Source: Nocardioides speluncae (lineage in GTDB: Bacteria; Actinomycetota; Actinomycetes; Propionibacteriales; Nocardioidaceae). From it: 64,000 nt of DNA. The stretch is taken from assembly GCF_003121585.1 (NCBI RefSeq), contig NZ_QEOO01000039.1, positions 17,390 through 81,389 of the forward strand, written 5' to 3'. This document shows positions 19,622 through 26,957 of this stretch, piece after piece. Numbering within the stretch: the first letter of the stretch is position 1; each line of letters opens with the position of its first letter. Both the position numbers and the translations under genes were made by a program. The notes below the pieces were generated by a model. The model was given only the letters and a program-made list of their open reading frames with translations. It was not told where the DNA came from and did no database searches.

Positions 19622-20125
19622 ATGAAGAGGCGAGATCGGGACGCCGAGTTCAGCGAGTTCGTCGCGGCGCACCAGCGACAGCTTCGTCGGTTCGCCTACA
19701 GCGTGTGCGGTGACTGGACCCAGGCCGAGGACCTGCTCCAGACCGCGCTCACCAAGCTGTACGTCGCGTGGCCGAAGATGCGCTCGCGGGGTGTGGAGCA
19801 CAGCTATGCGCGCCGGATCATCCTGCGCGCCACCATCGACGAGAAGCGCCGGCCGTGGCGACGGGAGAGTCCCGGCCTGGAGGGCTTCGACCATCCGGCC
19901 GCCCCCGGCGCGGACATCCACGAACGCGACGAGCTGATCACCGCGCTCGCGCAGATCCCCAAACGACAGCGCGAGGTCGTCGTACTCCGGCACCTGGTCG
20001 GGCTCTCGGTCGAGCAGACCGCCGAGGAGCTCGGCCTCGCCCCCGGCACCGTCAAGGCACACGCCCACCGCGCCCTACCCCGACTCCGCGAACTGCTCGG
20101 CGAGTCCCTGAGCGAGAGGAACTGA
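19622..20125 (+). CDS. SigE-family ECF RNA polymerase sigma factor
   Basis: 167 residues; the ATG is preceded by TGGAGGTTCGG, a good ribosome-binding site. Region 2: LRRFAYSVCGDWTQAEDLLQ and TKLYVAWPKM. Region 4: RQREVVVLRHLVGLSVEQTA and GLAPGTVKAHAHRALPRLREL. It shares the APGTVKAH recognition helix with the sigma at 15753, and both are preceded by the class B promoter. Followed one base later by the membrane partner at 20127. It diverges from lon, and the two genes share a 138-bp intergenic region. Confidence 0.9.
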   Translation: MKRRDRDAEFSEFVAAHQRQLRRFAYSVCGDWTQAEDLLQTALTKLYVAWPKMRSRGVEHSYARRIILRATIDEKRRPWRRESPGLEGFDHPAAPGADIHERDELITALAQIPKRQREVVVLRHLVGLSVEQTAEELGLAPGTVKAHAHRALPRLRELLGESLSERN

Positions 20126-20126
20126 C

Positions 20127-21593
20127 ATGGAGACCAACGAGCTCGAGCGCCGCTTCGAGCGCGCCTTCGCCGATGAGCCGCCGCTGCGGGCGGTACCCGA
20201 CCACCTGCACCACGGCCACCGCGCCCTGACCCGGCACCGGGTCCTGGTCGTAGGCGCCGGAGCGCTGGCCACCGTCCTAGTCGCCGGCACTGCGCTGGCC
20301 GCGTCCGGGGTCCTGGACCGTCCCGAGGCACAACCGGCGAGAGGAGACGCGGCGCTGATCGAGCGCTGCAAGGACGCCAGCGAGAGCAAGGATGACGCGG
20401 ACCTGCTGCTGTCTTCCGGCCAGCCCAGCCTCCTGGTCAAGACCATCGGCACCCGCGAGACCTCCGCGGTGCTGCTGTCGGCCGACAAGAAGTACTGGGG
20501 CGAGTGCCACGTCGGCAGCTCCGCCCGCGAGGACGGCAACGGGATCACGGCGTACGAGATGGACCCGGCGCCCGACAACGACGGTCTCCGTCAGTCCGGC
20601 GGCTTCGGCTACAGCGGCGGCTGGCCGGGGTGCAGCAACCCGCAGCAGGAGTGCCGGATCGCCTTCTCCATCCTCGAGCGCCGCCCCTTGGAGGTGGCCC
20701 GCGCCGAGTACACGCTGGCAACCGGTGAGGTGGTCAAGGTCCAGGCCGTGCAGGGCTTCATCGCCGTCGACTACGAGGAGCCGGCGACCCGGGTGCCGGG
20801 CAAGAAGCCCGTGCAGCGGGCGGCACTGTACGCCGCGGACGGCACCATGCTCGCCGAGACCGTCGAGCCGGGCATCGAGCCGACCCCTGGCGTCCAGAGG
20901 CTGACGTACTACCCGGACCTCACCGGCATGCCCGTGGGCCCCGGCGCTGAGCAGCGCAATGACGCGCTGGAGGAGGAACTTGCTCCGGAGGAGGACGTCG
21001 CCCCGGAGGAGAAGATCGCAAAGCCCCAGCCGGGACTGACCGGACGCGCCCGCCTGCAGGACTCCTGCACCCTCGACGGGCTGCCGATTGACGGACCGCT
21101 GGCCAACGACCCCGACCCGCGGGTGGTCGCCTGGCACGAGACCCCGACCACGGCGGTCGCGGTCCTCGAAGGCAGCAACGGGAAGATCTGGGGCGGCTGC
21201 TACCTGCCGACCACCAAGGTCCCGTACCACCACCCGTACGTCGGCTCCTTCGTCCGCGGCGACCAGCCGTACGTCATCGCCGCCGGCCCGACGCACAACG
21301 ACCAGCCGAAGGGCACCCGGGACTACTACTGGCAGCTCACCGACAAGCTCGACCCCCGGGTGGCCCGGGTCGAGGTGACCATGGTCGACGGCCAGGAGAT
21401 CGCGGCCGAGACCGTCGACGGGTACATCGCGCTCGGCACCAGCGGCCTGCTGCCGGCCGACGCCGCCTGGGACAAGGACCACTGGACCCACGTCAACCTG
21501 CATCGGTCGATCCGCTTCTACGACGCCGGCGGGAAGCTGCTCGGCGAGACCCGCAACGCGCTGCCGATCGAGGGTTTCGCGTCGCTGCGCTGA
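20127..21593 (+). CDS. Sigma-factor partner membrane protein with duplicated class B ectodomain
   Basis: 488 residues. The stub ELERRFERAFADEPPLRAV with HRALTRHR and a transmembrane helix (about 39-60) match the other partners. The exported part holds two class B modules. The first (about 75-270) has ERCKDAS...WGECHVG and VVKVQAVQGFIAVDYE. The second (about 310-480) has DSCTLDG...WGGCYLP and EIAAETVDGYIALG. A Glu/Pro-rich linker (about 274-300) joins them. The other class B partners carry one module, so this gene arose by internal duplication. The ATG follows the sigma stop by one base. Role as the sigma's membrane sensor is inferred. Confidence 0.7.
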   Translation: METNELERRFERAFADEPPLRAVPDHLHHGHRALTRHRVLVVGAGALATVLVAGTALAASGVLDRPEAQPARGDAALIERCKDASESKDDADLLLSSGQPSLLVKTIGTRETSAVLLSADKKYWGECHVGSSAREDGNGITAYEMDPAPDNDGLRQSGGFGYSGGWPGCSNPQQECRIAFSILERRPLEVARAEYTLATGEVVKVQAVQGFIAVDYEEPATRVPGKKPVQRAALYAADGTMLAETVEPGIEPTPGVQRLTYYPDLTGMPVGPGAEQRNDALEEELAPEEDVAPEEKIAKPQPGLTGRARLQDSCTLDGLPIDGPLANDPDPRVVAWHETPTTAVAVLEGSNGKIWGGCYLPTTKVPYHHPYVGSFVRGDQPYVIAAGPTHNDQPKGTRDYYWQLTDKLDPRVARVEVTMVDGQEIAAETVDGYIALGTSGLLPADAAWDKDHWTHVNLHRSIRFYDAGGKLLGETRNALPIEGFASLR

Positions 21594-21605
21594 CGGCGTA
21601 CAGCA

Positions 21606-21646
21606 CGACGCCCGCCTCCGCCAACACGTGGCGGAAGCGGGCGTCG
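21606..21646. terminator. Hairpin terminator after the sigma partner gene
   Basis: Left arm CGACGCCCGCCTCCGCC (21606-21622), 7-base loop, right arm GGCGGAAGCGGGCGTCG (21630-21646), a 17-bp stem with one mismatch, followed by a short T-containing stretch. It lies 13 bases after the stop at 21593. The exact complement of the left arm reappears at 26411-26427. Confidence 0.7.
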
Positions 21647-21673
21647 GTTCTTCTCGGCCGTGGGCCGACCACG

Positions 21674-22093
21674 CTATGGACTCTGCGGCCACACCTCGAT
21701 CAGGTGTTGCTCTTCGTATTCGCCGAACATCTCTTGCGTCCGCTCGGGTGATCGAATCCGTATGCGGATGTGCCACGTCCCCGCATCTTGGGTCAATGGT
21801 CGATAGCGTTCAGCGGGTTCACTAAAATCCCCGTTTCGGATTTCAAGCGGCCCGGATGCACGGACCACGGTGTCTCGCACCGCGTCCCACTCGTCGGGGT
21901 CGGGCTCCTCGTCAGGAGGCTCTTCTGAGTAGGCGGTGTCGATCCGCAGTCCACCGTCGTCATACTTGTCGCCGACTAGCACGATCTCGTCACGCGAAGC
22001 GAAGAAGTCGTTAGCACCGGGTTCTGGGGACGGCAGGTTGCCGTCATGGAACTCGGTCACAAGGAGGTAGAAACCGTCCCCACGCAGTGTCAC
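21674..22093 (-). CDS. Acidic small protein downstream of secreted nuclease, candidate immunity protein
   Basis: 139 residues, not recognised by family. The GTG start is chosen because TAAGGAG overlaps the nuclease stop and lies 8 bases before it. The sequence has no signal peptide and is strongly acidic (YSEEPPDEEPDPDEW around residues 54-68). It contains a run RIRIRIRSPER near 115-125 and ends LIEVWPQSP. Being 10 bases behind a secreted NucA/NucB-like nuclease, cytoplasmic and acidic, it fits the profile of an immunity or inhibitor protein. That role is inferred only from position and charge. Confidence 0.5.
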   Translation of the reverse strand: MTLRGDGFYLLVTEFHDGNLPSPEPGANDFFASRDEIVLVGDKYDDGGLRIDTAYSEEPPDEEPDPDEWDAVRDTVVRASGPLEIRNGDFSEPAERYRPLTQDAGTWHIRIRIRSPERTQEMFGEYEEQHLIEVWPQSP

Positions 22094-22103
22094 TGCTCGC
22101 TCC

Positions 22104-23324
22104 TTACTTTGTGATGACGACCCAATATTTCTCGCCGTCGAGGACCCGGGCCGTTGCGTAGAACGACGACAGTAGCGAACCAGACATCTTGTTGTCGAGG
22201 ACGGGAACGTGCCCAACCGAGGTGCGAGACTTGGCGATGAAGTACGGTCCTTGCCTCGTTGTTGCGAAGGGGTACTCATCGCATGAGTCATTGTCATTTC
22301 GCTTCACAAAACCTCGGCACGCACGAACCCTATTCGGGTTCTTCCACGATGGGCCGTCGTAAACCCAGCGTTGAATCGGCTTCCCCATGAGGTCTTTGTA
22401 GTGAGCGCCCCAGTGGTCGCGAAGATTCTTCTGAGCGCGAAGGATGTGCCGTGCTGATTCCTTGACCCCGCGTTTGTCACTGGCACTGAACTTGAACGTC
22501 GGCCTGTATCCCTTGGAGACGCACCCACCGTACCGAGTTTTGAAGTAGTCGTGATTCTCGCAGCGACGATCTACGAAGTAGACGGTTTCCGGCACCGTGG
22601 GCCATGTCCCTGGCGGGAGGTACTTGTACGACGCGCGCAGCTTCAAGTGATGAGTCCCCCGGCCGCTTGATGTGAAGGTTCCGGTGCGCATCTTCTTGTC
22701 GTTTGCGGAGATCGACTTCGCGCTGTCGTCGCATCGTCCTGTGCAGACGATGTTGCCGGTGAGCCGGTTTCTCTCCTTGCGGCTGTATACGCCCGTCAGG
22801 TTCCCGGTCAGGGTGCTTGCCTTGAACTTCACCGTCTGCCGAGTGGACGTGGTCCAGAGATTGAACAGCGTGTATATGGTCGCGGTGCCGACAAGCTCGG
22901 TCGGGTTGGTGAGGTACGCCCTGAAGGTAGCGGCTTCGTTCTGACAGGTCTCCATGCGTTTCCAGAACGTCCTATCCGGGTGCTTGTATGCGTAGCCGCA
23001 CAATCCGGCCGGGGCCTGCCGGCCTGAGGGCGTCGGGCTCACGCGGCGCATTTCCGCCGGAGTCGCGGGAGCAACGCAGATCCTGGCGGTTCGGCCGTTC
23101 TCGGTCTTGCCGTTAGCGCAGGCTGAGCGCTGTGCGCTCTGCGGTGCGGGCTGTGAGATCGGCGGTCCCAGTGCGGCGATCTCTTGGGCGAGGGACACCG
23201 AGTCCTGTGCCTCGGTGCCCGTGTAGCCGGTCGTGGCTGATGACATGCCCGCGGCGGGAAATGCCGTAACCGCAAGCGCAAAGGCAACACCAGTTGCCTT
23301 ACACACACTCGATCTTGTTCTCAT
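22104..23324 (-). CDS. Secreted protein with C-terminal NucA/NucB-like deoxyribonuclease domain
   Basis: 406 residues. An N-terminal signal peptide (MRTRSSVCKATGVAFALAV...FPAAGMSSA) is followed by a Cys-rich middle region, with cysteines in RICVAP, GLCGYAY, METCQNE, NIVCTGRCDD and RRCENH. The C-terminus (about 330-406) carries CDEYPFATT, the signature of the NucA/NucB family of extracellular DNases, with VRACRGF before it and conserved strands after. NucA/NucB enzymes cut DNA outside the cell. The layout, a signal peptide plus a variable middle and a terminal nuclease, is also that of antibacterial toxins. A good ribosome-binding site (AAGGGAA) precedes the ATG. Confidence 0.75.
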   Translation of the reverse strand: MRTRSSVCKATGVAFALAVTAFPAAGMSSATTGYTGTEAQDSVSLAQEIAALGPPISQPAPQSAQRSACANGKTENGRTARICVAPATPAEMRRVSPTPSGRQAPAGLCGYAYKHPDRTFWKRMETCQNEAATFRAYLTNPTELVGTATIYTLFNLWTTSTRQTVKFKASTLTGNLTGVYSRKERNRLTGNIVCTGRCDDSAKSISANDKKMRTGTFTSSGRGTHHLKLRASYKYLPPGTWPTVPETVYFVDRRCENHDYFKTRYGGCVSKGYRPTFKFSASDKRGVKESARHILRAQKNLRDHWGAHYKDLMGKPIQRWVYDGPSWKNPNRVRACRGFVKRNDNDSCDEYPFATTRQGPYFIAKSRTSVGHVPVLDNKMSGSLLSSFYATARVLDGEKYWVVITK

Positions 23325-23569
23325 GACTTCCCTTCAATCTCTCGATACTTGATTCGGTCCAACGGATGCTCAAAGGGAGATGCTGTTCAGATTGGCGTTC
23401 GGGGATAGACGAAGAAGGGTGGGGCCGTCCCGGCAATGTGGTGCGGCCGTTCCCGGCTCTCGGGAGCCTGGACGTGCCGAGACGGCCCCGGCCTGGAACG
23501 GCTGGGCGGGTGCGGACTTCCCAGGTGTGGACGCGCGTCCTCGGGTGCTCCCCACCCGCCCGGCCGGCT

Positions 23570-24085
23570 TCAGGGACCCGGTCGCAGCGGGTCGGGCGGC
23601 GGGCTCGGCGGCGCCATAGGAGGCCGTAGAACGCCCTGTGAGCCCCGTTCGGGCTCTCCGGGCGGTTTCCGTGGGCCGTCCAGAGCGTCTGGGGCCACGT
23701 GGCGGGCCTCAAGGACCAGCGCGCCGGTCCTGGCCGCGACGCGCGAGGCGATGTCGGCAGCCGCACCGATCAACCACAGGTGCGAGGCGTTGGGCACGAT
23801 GACTGCTCTCGCCTCGTCGCGGATCGCAGAGGCCACCAGCGCCTCGAACGCGGCCGGAGCCTGCTCGATCCGCTCCACGTACACGGTGCCGAGCGCGTAG
23901 CCCTCCTGCTCGGCGAACTGGGCGAGCATCCGCCGCGACAGGGCCAGCTCTGCCTCACTCAACGGCCTGCCCTGCTCGCGCACGTAGCCCAACGCAAGCG
24001 GTCGGGTCGCACCCGGTTCATGCCTGTTCGGCGGCTCAGTCACGGCCCCGTGCTCGATCCCGTGACCGCTCCTGGATGTCGTCAC
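23570..24085 (-). CDS. Resolvase-like N-terminal domain protein, catalytic Ser apparently absent
   Basis: 171 residues from a GTG that overlaps the upstream gene's stop (GTGA). Residues about 30-140 resemble the serine-recombinase catalytic fold: LALGYVREQGRPLSEAELAL, LAQFAEQEGYALGTVYVE, then AVIVPNASHLWLIGAAADI. Where active resolvases have Y-x-R-x-S, this protein reads GYVREQ, so the nucleophile seems to be missing. There is no DNA-binding domain; the tail is Pro/Arg-rich. It is probably a regulatory or structural relative rather than an active recombinase. It forms a two-gene unit with the small protein at 24082. Confidence 0.55.
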   Translation of the reverse strand: MTTSRSGHGIEHGAVTEPPNRHEPGATRPLALGYVREQGRPLSEAELALSRRMLAQFAEQEGYALGTVYVERIEQAPAAFEALVASAIRDEARAVIVPNASHLWLIGAAADIASRVAARTGALVLEARHVAPDALDGPRKPPGEPERGSQGVLRPPMAPPSPPPDPLRPGP

Positions 24086-24291
24086 CGCGCGGCCTCGTTG
24101 GTCACTCGGCAGCCCGCGAAACGGCGACGCATACCGGCCTCGCAGCCAGCGGCTTGTTCGGCGGTCACCACGGCGCAGGCGATCAGCCGCGATCCGAACC
24201 ACACGCGCACCGTGCGGGCTCGCTGCTCGCCGGGTACGGCTGCGACCACGGCCGATCGGGGATGCGATGAATGTCCGATATCGGATGTCAT
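24082..24291 (-). CDS. Small conserved actinobacterial protein of unknown function
   Basis: 69 residues. The recognisable part is ARTVRVWFGSRLIACAVVT followed by GMRRRFAGCRVTNEAAR. Similar short 'VRVWxGSRLI...MRRRF..LRVT' proteins are common beside XRE regulators and resolvase-like genes in streptomycetes (recalled, not searched). The stop overlaps the next gene's GTG. The ATG region contains a 12-bp palindrome TCCGATATCGGA (24274-24285), which could be an operator if the true start is further downstream. Confidence 0.5.
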   Translation of the reverse strand: MTSDIGHSSHPRSAVVAAVPGEQRARTVRVWFGSRLIACAVVTAEQAAGCEAGMRRRFAGCRVTNEAAR

Positions 24292-24361
24292 GCGGACTAG
24301 CGTCGGCGAGCCCTCCATGACCACGCGAGGGCCGCGTGCGGCCCCGTCGCGGACCTGTCGG

Positions 24362-24388
24362 GGTCCTCCGGCGGACATGTGGAGGACC
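24362..24388. promoter_or_regulatory. Inverted repeat, candidate operator of the divergent XRE regulator
   Basis: GGTCCTCC (24362-24369), 11-base spacer, GGAGGACC (24381-24388): a perfect 8-bp inverted repeat in the 170-bp region between the divergent genes at 24291 and 24462. Position and size fit a dimeric repressor site, but there is no direct proof. Confidence 0.4.
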
Positions 24389-24461
24389 TGGGCGACAACC
24401 CCGGTTCGACTGCCTACATTGGTTGTTGAAGGCCGCCGAGCACGCAGCGAGAGGAGGCAGG

Positions 24462-25775
24462 ATGAGTGGGCGCGTTGATGAACCGCGAACCGTCCTGGAG
24501 TGCCTGGCGCGGCGGCTACACCGGACGTGGGAGGAACTGGCCGGCGACTTCGTCGCCGTCGCTTCGTCGCGCGGCGAGCGGGCCACGATGAGCCCACGGC
24601 ATTTTCGGCGGCTCGCTGCCGGTGAGCGCGCACAATGCACGCCGGTCACGCGTCGTGTACTGGAAGCAATGTTTGATCGGCCATTCGAGGAACTCATTGC
24701 GCCGTATGGTGCGGACGATTCGGCCGCACTTGAACTTGCACGGGTGGCACAGCCCAGTGCATCGAAGTCCCAAGAGGAGATGATTGCAGTGGCGGCTTCT
24801 CGTGCCCGGCTGTTCGGTCGAAAGGCAAGTGAATCTAGTCTCAACGATGAATCGATCGATCAGATTCACGACGATGTTCGCCGGTTGTGCATGGCATATC
24901 CTCAACGTCCGCTCGCAGACATCGTGGGCGATCTGGTCATCGTTCAGGAAACACAGTTCTCACTGCTAGAGCGCCGGCAGCGTCCCAGCCACCTACAGCA
25001 GTTGTACTTCTTGACCGCCATTACCGGCGGGATGCTCGCCAAAGCATCGCACGACATGGGAGACGCGCATGCGGCGATGACGCAGGCCCGTACGGCTTTT
25101 CTGTGTGCAGATCACGCTGACCAAAACGGACTTCGGGCCTGGATACGCGGGCTCCAATCACTCGTCACGTATTGGGATGGCAGGCCGCGCGAGTCGGTCC
25201 GGTATGCCCAGCAAGGCGCAGCGATTGACCCGGGCCGCGGCACCACGAGTGTTTGGCTCGCTGTCAGTGAGGCACGCGGGCAGGCCGCACTTGGCAATGT
25301 CTCCGGCTCTTTGGGGGCAATCGAGCGCGGCGAGCGCGGCTGGGATGATGTTGCCAACGATGAGCTAGACGAGTTTGGCGGCATCTGTATGTTCAGCCGC
25401 GCGCGCCAGCTCTACTATTCGGCCGATGCTCTCGCGCTACTCCCCGCCGAGTCGCGACGCGCCGAGGAGTATGCAACACAGGCGGTCGCTGCCTACTCGG
25501 ATGAGGACCGACCAGAGTGGGCATTTGGCGATCAGGCAGGGGCGCGCACCGATCTAGCGATAGCCCGCATCAATCACGGGGAGCCTGAGGGCGCGGCCGA
25601 GGCAATCGCGCCAGTCCTTGAGATGCCACCCGCCCGGCGGATCCGAGGCGTTGTGGCGAGTGCACGGAACGTCCACAAGGCGCTCGTGGCGTCCGACCTC
25701 GCGAAGCCGGGAGCCGAACTGCAAGAGCAGATTGAGGACTTCGTCCGGACTCCACTTGCGGCGCTGCCGCGTTGA
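24462..25775 (+). CDS. XRE-family transcriptional regulator with TPR-like C-terminal region
   Basis: 437 residues; the ATG follows GAGAGGAGGCAGG. The N-terminal 95 residues (LARRLHRTWEELAGDFVAVAS, SPRHFRRLAAGERAQ, TRRVLEAMF) are a helix-turn-helix region of the kind found in streptomycete XRE/TPR regulators. The rest is alpha-helical with repeated alanine-rich pairs (DMGDAHAAMTQARTAFLCAD, SEARGQAALGNVSGSLGAIERGE, AEEYATQAVAAYSDED) typical of TPR ligand-binding domains. Base use is less GC-rich than in the flanking operons. It precedes a GNAT gene with a one-base overlap and diverges from the resolvase-like pair, making a compact accessory module. Confidence 0.75.
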   Translation: MSGRVDEPRTVLECLARRLHRTWEELAGDFVAVASSRGERATMSPRHFRRLAAGERAQCTPVTRRVLEAMFDRPFEELIAPYGADDSAALELARVAQPSASKSQEEMIAVAASRARLFGRKASESSLNDESIDQIHDDVRRLCMAYPQRPLADIVGDLVIVQETQFSLLERRQRPSHLQQLYFLTAITGGMLAKASHDMGDAHAAMTQARTAFLCADHADQNGLRAWIRGLQSLVTYWDGRPRESVRYAQQGAAIDPGRGTTSVWLAVSEARGQAALGNVSGSLGAIERGERGWDDVANDELDEFGGICMFSRARQLYYSADALALLPAESRRAEEYATQAVAAYSDEDRPEWAFGDQAGARTDLAIARINHGEPEGAAEAIAPVLEMPPARRIRGVVASARNVHKALVASDLAKPGAELQEQIEDFVRTPLAALPR

Positions 25776-26380
25776 TGCGCGCCATGCGACCTGCTGCCGC
25801 ACTTGGGGCTCGTATCTCTCTTCGCGAATTGGATGTCACCGACATTGACGACGCTGTCGCTATCGTCGGGGACGACGAAGTCACGCAGTGGCTATCCTTT
25901 GACGCACGAGACTCGTACGAGACCGCCGCCATGATTCAAGGCGTCATGGAGCGCGCCGCGCTATCTCCCCGGACCGAGTACTACCTCGCGGTCACCCCAT
26001 CTACGAGTATCCAGATGATCGGGTTTGCCCGGCTCGGCCTCGAAGGCGTGAAGGCTGCTAATCTCGGCTATTCAATCAGACACGCAGATTGGGGCAAGGG
26101 CTACGCAACTGACGCTGCCCGCACAATGACGACCTTTGGGTTCGAGGTCCTGGGCCTACACCGTATCGCCGCTACTATCGGCCCTGACAACAACGCATCA
26201 ATAGCCGTGGTCGAAAAACTTGGGTTCACTTATGAGGGCTGCATTCGTGACCACGTATTCACCAATGGGGCCTGGCGCGACAGCCTCCTATTCTCCGTTC
26301 TAGAATGCGAGTGGAAGCTTGCCAATCACCTCCTCGCCGAGCCGGGCGGCGACACCGGGCCCAGGCCTGAGGCACCGTAG
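25775..26380 (+). CDS. GNAT-family N-acetyltransferase (RimJ/RimL-like)
   Basis: 201 residues; the first base of the ATG is the last base of the regulator stop. The domain runs from ISLRELDVTDIDDAVAI through the acetyl-CoA-binding segment WGKGYATDAARTMTTFGF (about 108-125) to NNASIAVVEKLGFTYEGCIRDHVFTNGAWRD, the classic RimJ/RimL ending. These enzymes acetylate amino groups of proteins or small molecules including antibiotics; the substrate is unknown. A second possible ATG lies at 25784. Island location and atypical base composition suggest horizontal acquisition. Confidence 0.85.
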   Translation: MRAMRPAAALGARISLRELDVTDIDDAVAIVGDDEVTQWLSFDARDSYETAAMIQGVMERAALSPRTEYYLAVTPSTSIQMIGFARLGLEGVKAANLGYSIRHADWGKGYATDAARTMTTFGFEVLGLHRIAATIGPDNNASIAVVEKLGFTYEGCIRDHVFTNGAWRDSLLFSVLECEWKLANHLLAEPGGDTGPRPEAP

Positions 26381-26384
26381 GTAG

Positions 26385-26400
26385 ACACGGGCAGCCGTGT
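26385..26400 (+). terminator. Short hairpin after the GNAT gene
   Basis: ACACGG (26385-26390), GCAG loop, CCGTGT (26395-26400) starting 5 bases after the stop at 26380. The stem is only 6 bp, with no T-run. Confidence 0.35.
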
Positions 26401-26437
26401 TCCGACAATTGGCGGAGGCGGGCGTCGCGTCGTCTGG

Positions 26438-26816
26438 TCAGGATGCCCAGGAGGCGATCTCGGGCTCGCGGACCGCGACGTTGACCCGGTTGAACAGGTT
26501 GGTCAGGCCGATCATCAGCACCAGCGCGGCGAGCGCCTGCTCGTCGTAGTGCTTGGCGGCCTCCTGCCACACGGCGTCGGGCACCGGGTCGGCGGGGTCG
26601 AGATGGGTGGTCGCCTCGGTCAGCGCCAGCGCCGCCCGCTCGGCGTCGCTGAACTGGTCCGACGCAGCAGCCAGGTCGCGAGCGCGTGCAGCCGCTGGTC
26701 GGTCTCGCCCTGCTGCTTCGCGGTCTTCACCCCGTGTGGATCGCCTTGAAGAGGTTGCCGATCCCGGCCATCGCGTCGGGCAGGATCAGGACCGGGCTGG
26801 TCGTCGTGCGGGACAT
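26438..26816 (-). pseudogene. AhpD/carboxymuconolactone decarboxylase-like gene, degraded
   Basis: Three fragments in different frames make up one AhpD-family gene: LILPDAMAGIGNLFKAIHTG then a stop, VKTAKQQGETDQRLHALATW, and SDQFSDAERAALALTEATTHLD through ALVLMIGLTNLFNRVNV to the end. The usual CxxC redox segment expected between the first two fragments is absent, and a second deletion follows ATW. With its catalytic cysteines gone and two frame breaks, it is a pseudogene. It borders the putative island, so the insertion may have accompanied the decay. Confidence 0.75.
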
Positions 26817-26902
26817 CGTCCTACTCCTTCGGATCGATTCGTCGTCACCGCACTGACGAATGCCGATCCACGGATGTGACAGCCGTCCTCGGCCGAAATA
26901 GC

Positions 26903-26940
26903 CGCTCGGGGTGTCGATCTCACGATCGACACCCCGAGCG
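26903..26940. terminator. Perfect 16-bp hairpin terminator
   Basis: CGCTCGGGGTGTCGAT (26903-26918), loop CTCACG, then the exact complement (26925-26940). It starts 17 bases past the stop of the minus-strand GVP-repeat gene and can serve as its terminator. Confidence 0.75.
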
Positions 26941-26957
26941 AATGGCTGGTGCTGGAC

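Larger units (their letters stand above)
21650..26410. mobile_element. Putative genomic island inserted next to a terminator hairpin
   Basis: By eye this stretch has visibly more AT and less biased third codon positions than its surroundings. It contains accessory genes only: secreted nuclease and partner, resolvase-like protein, XRE/TPR regulator and GNAT enzyme. It is bounded on the left by the hairpin at 21606-21646 and on the right by a lone 17-base arm at 26411-26427. The right arm is the exact complement of the hairpin's left arm and matches 16/17 of its right arm. No integrase with a full catalytic motif was found, so the boundary and mechanism are inferred. Confidence 0.4.

Noticed and set aside
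23570..24085. Active serine recombinase that moves the island
   Set aside because: The nucleophile position is not Ser and no DNA-binding domain is present.
26259..26570. Minus-strand 103-residue frame opposite the GNAT end
   Set aside because: It is an off-frame reading through the AhpD pseudogene and the end of the GNAT gene; part of its sequence is Arg-rich filler.
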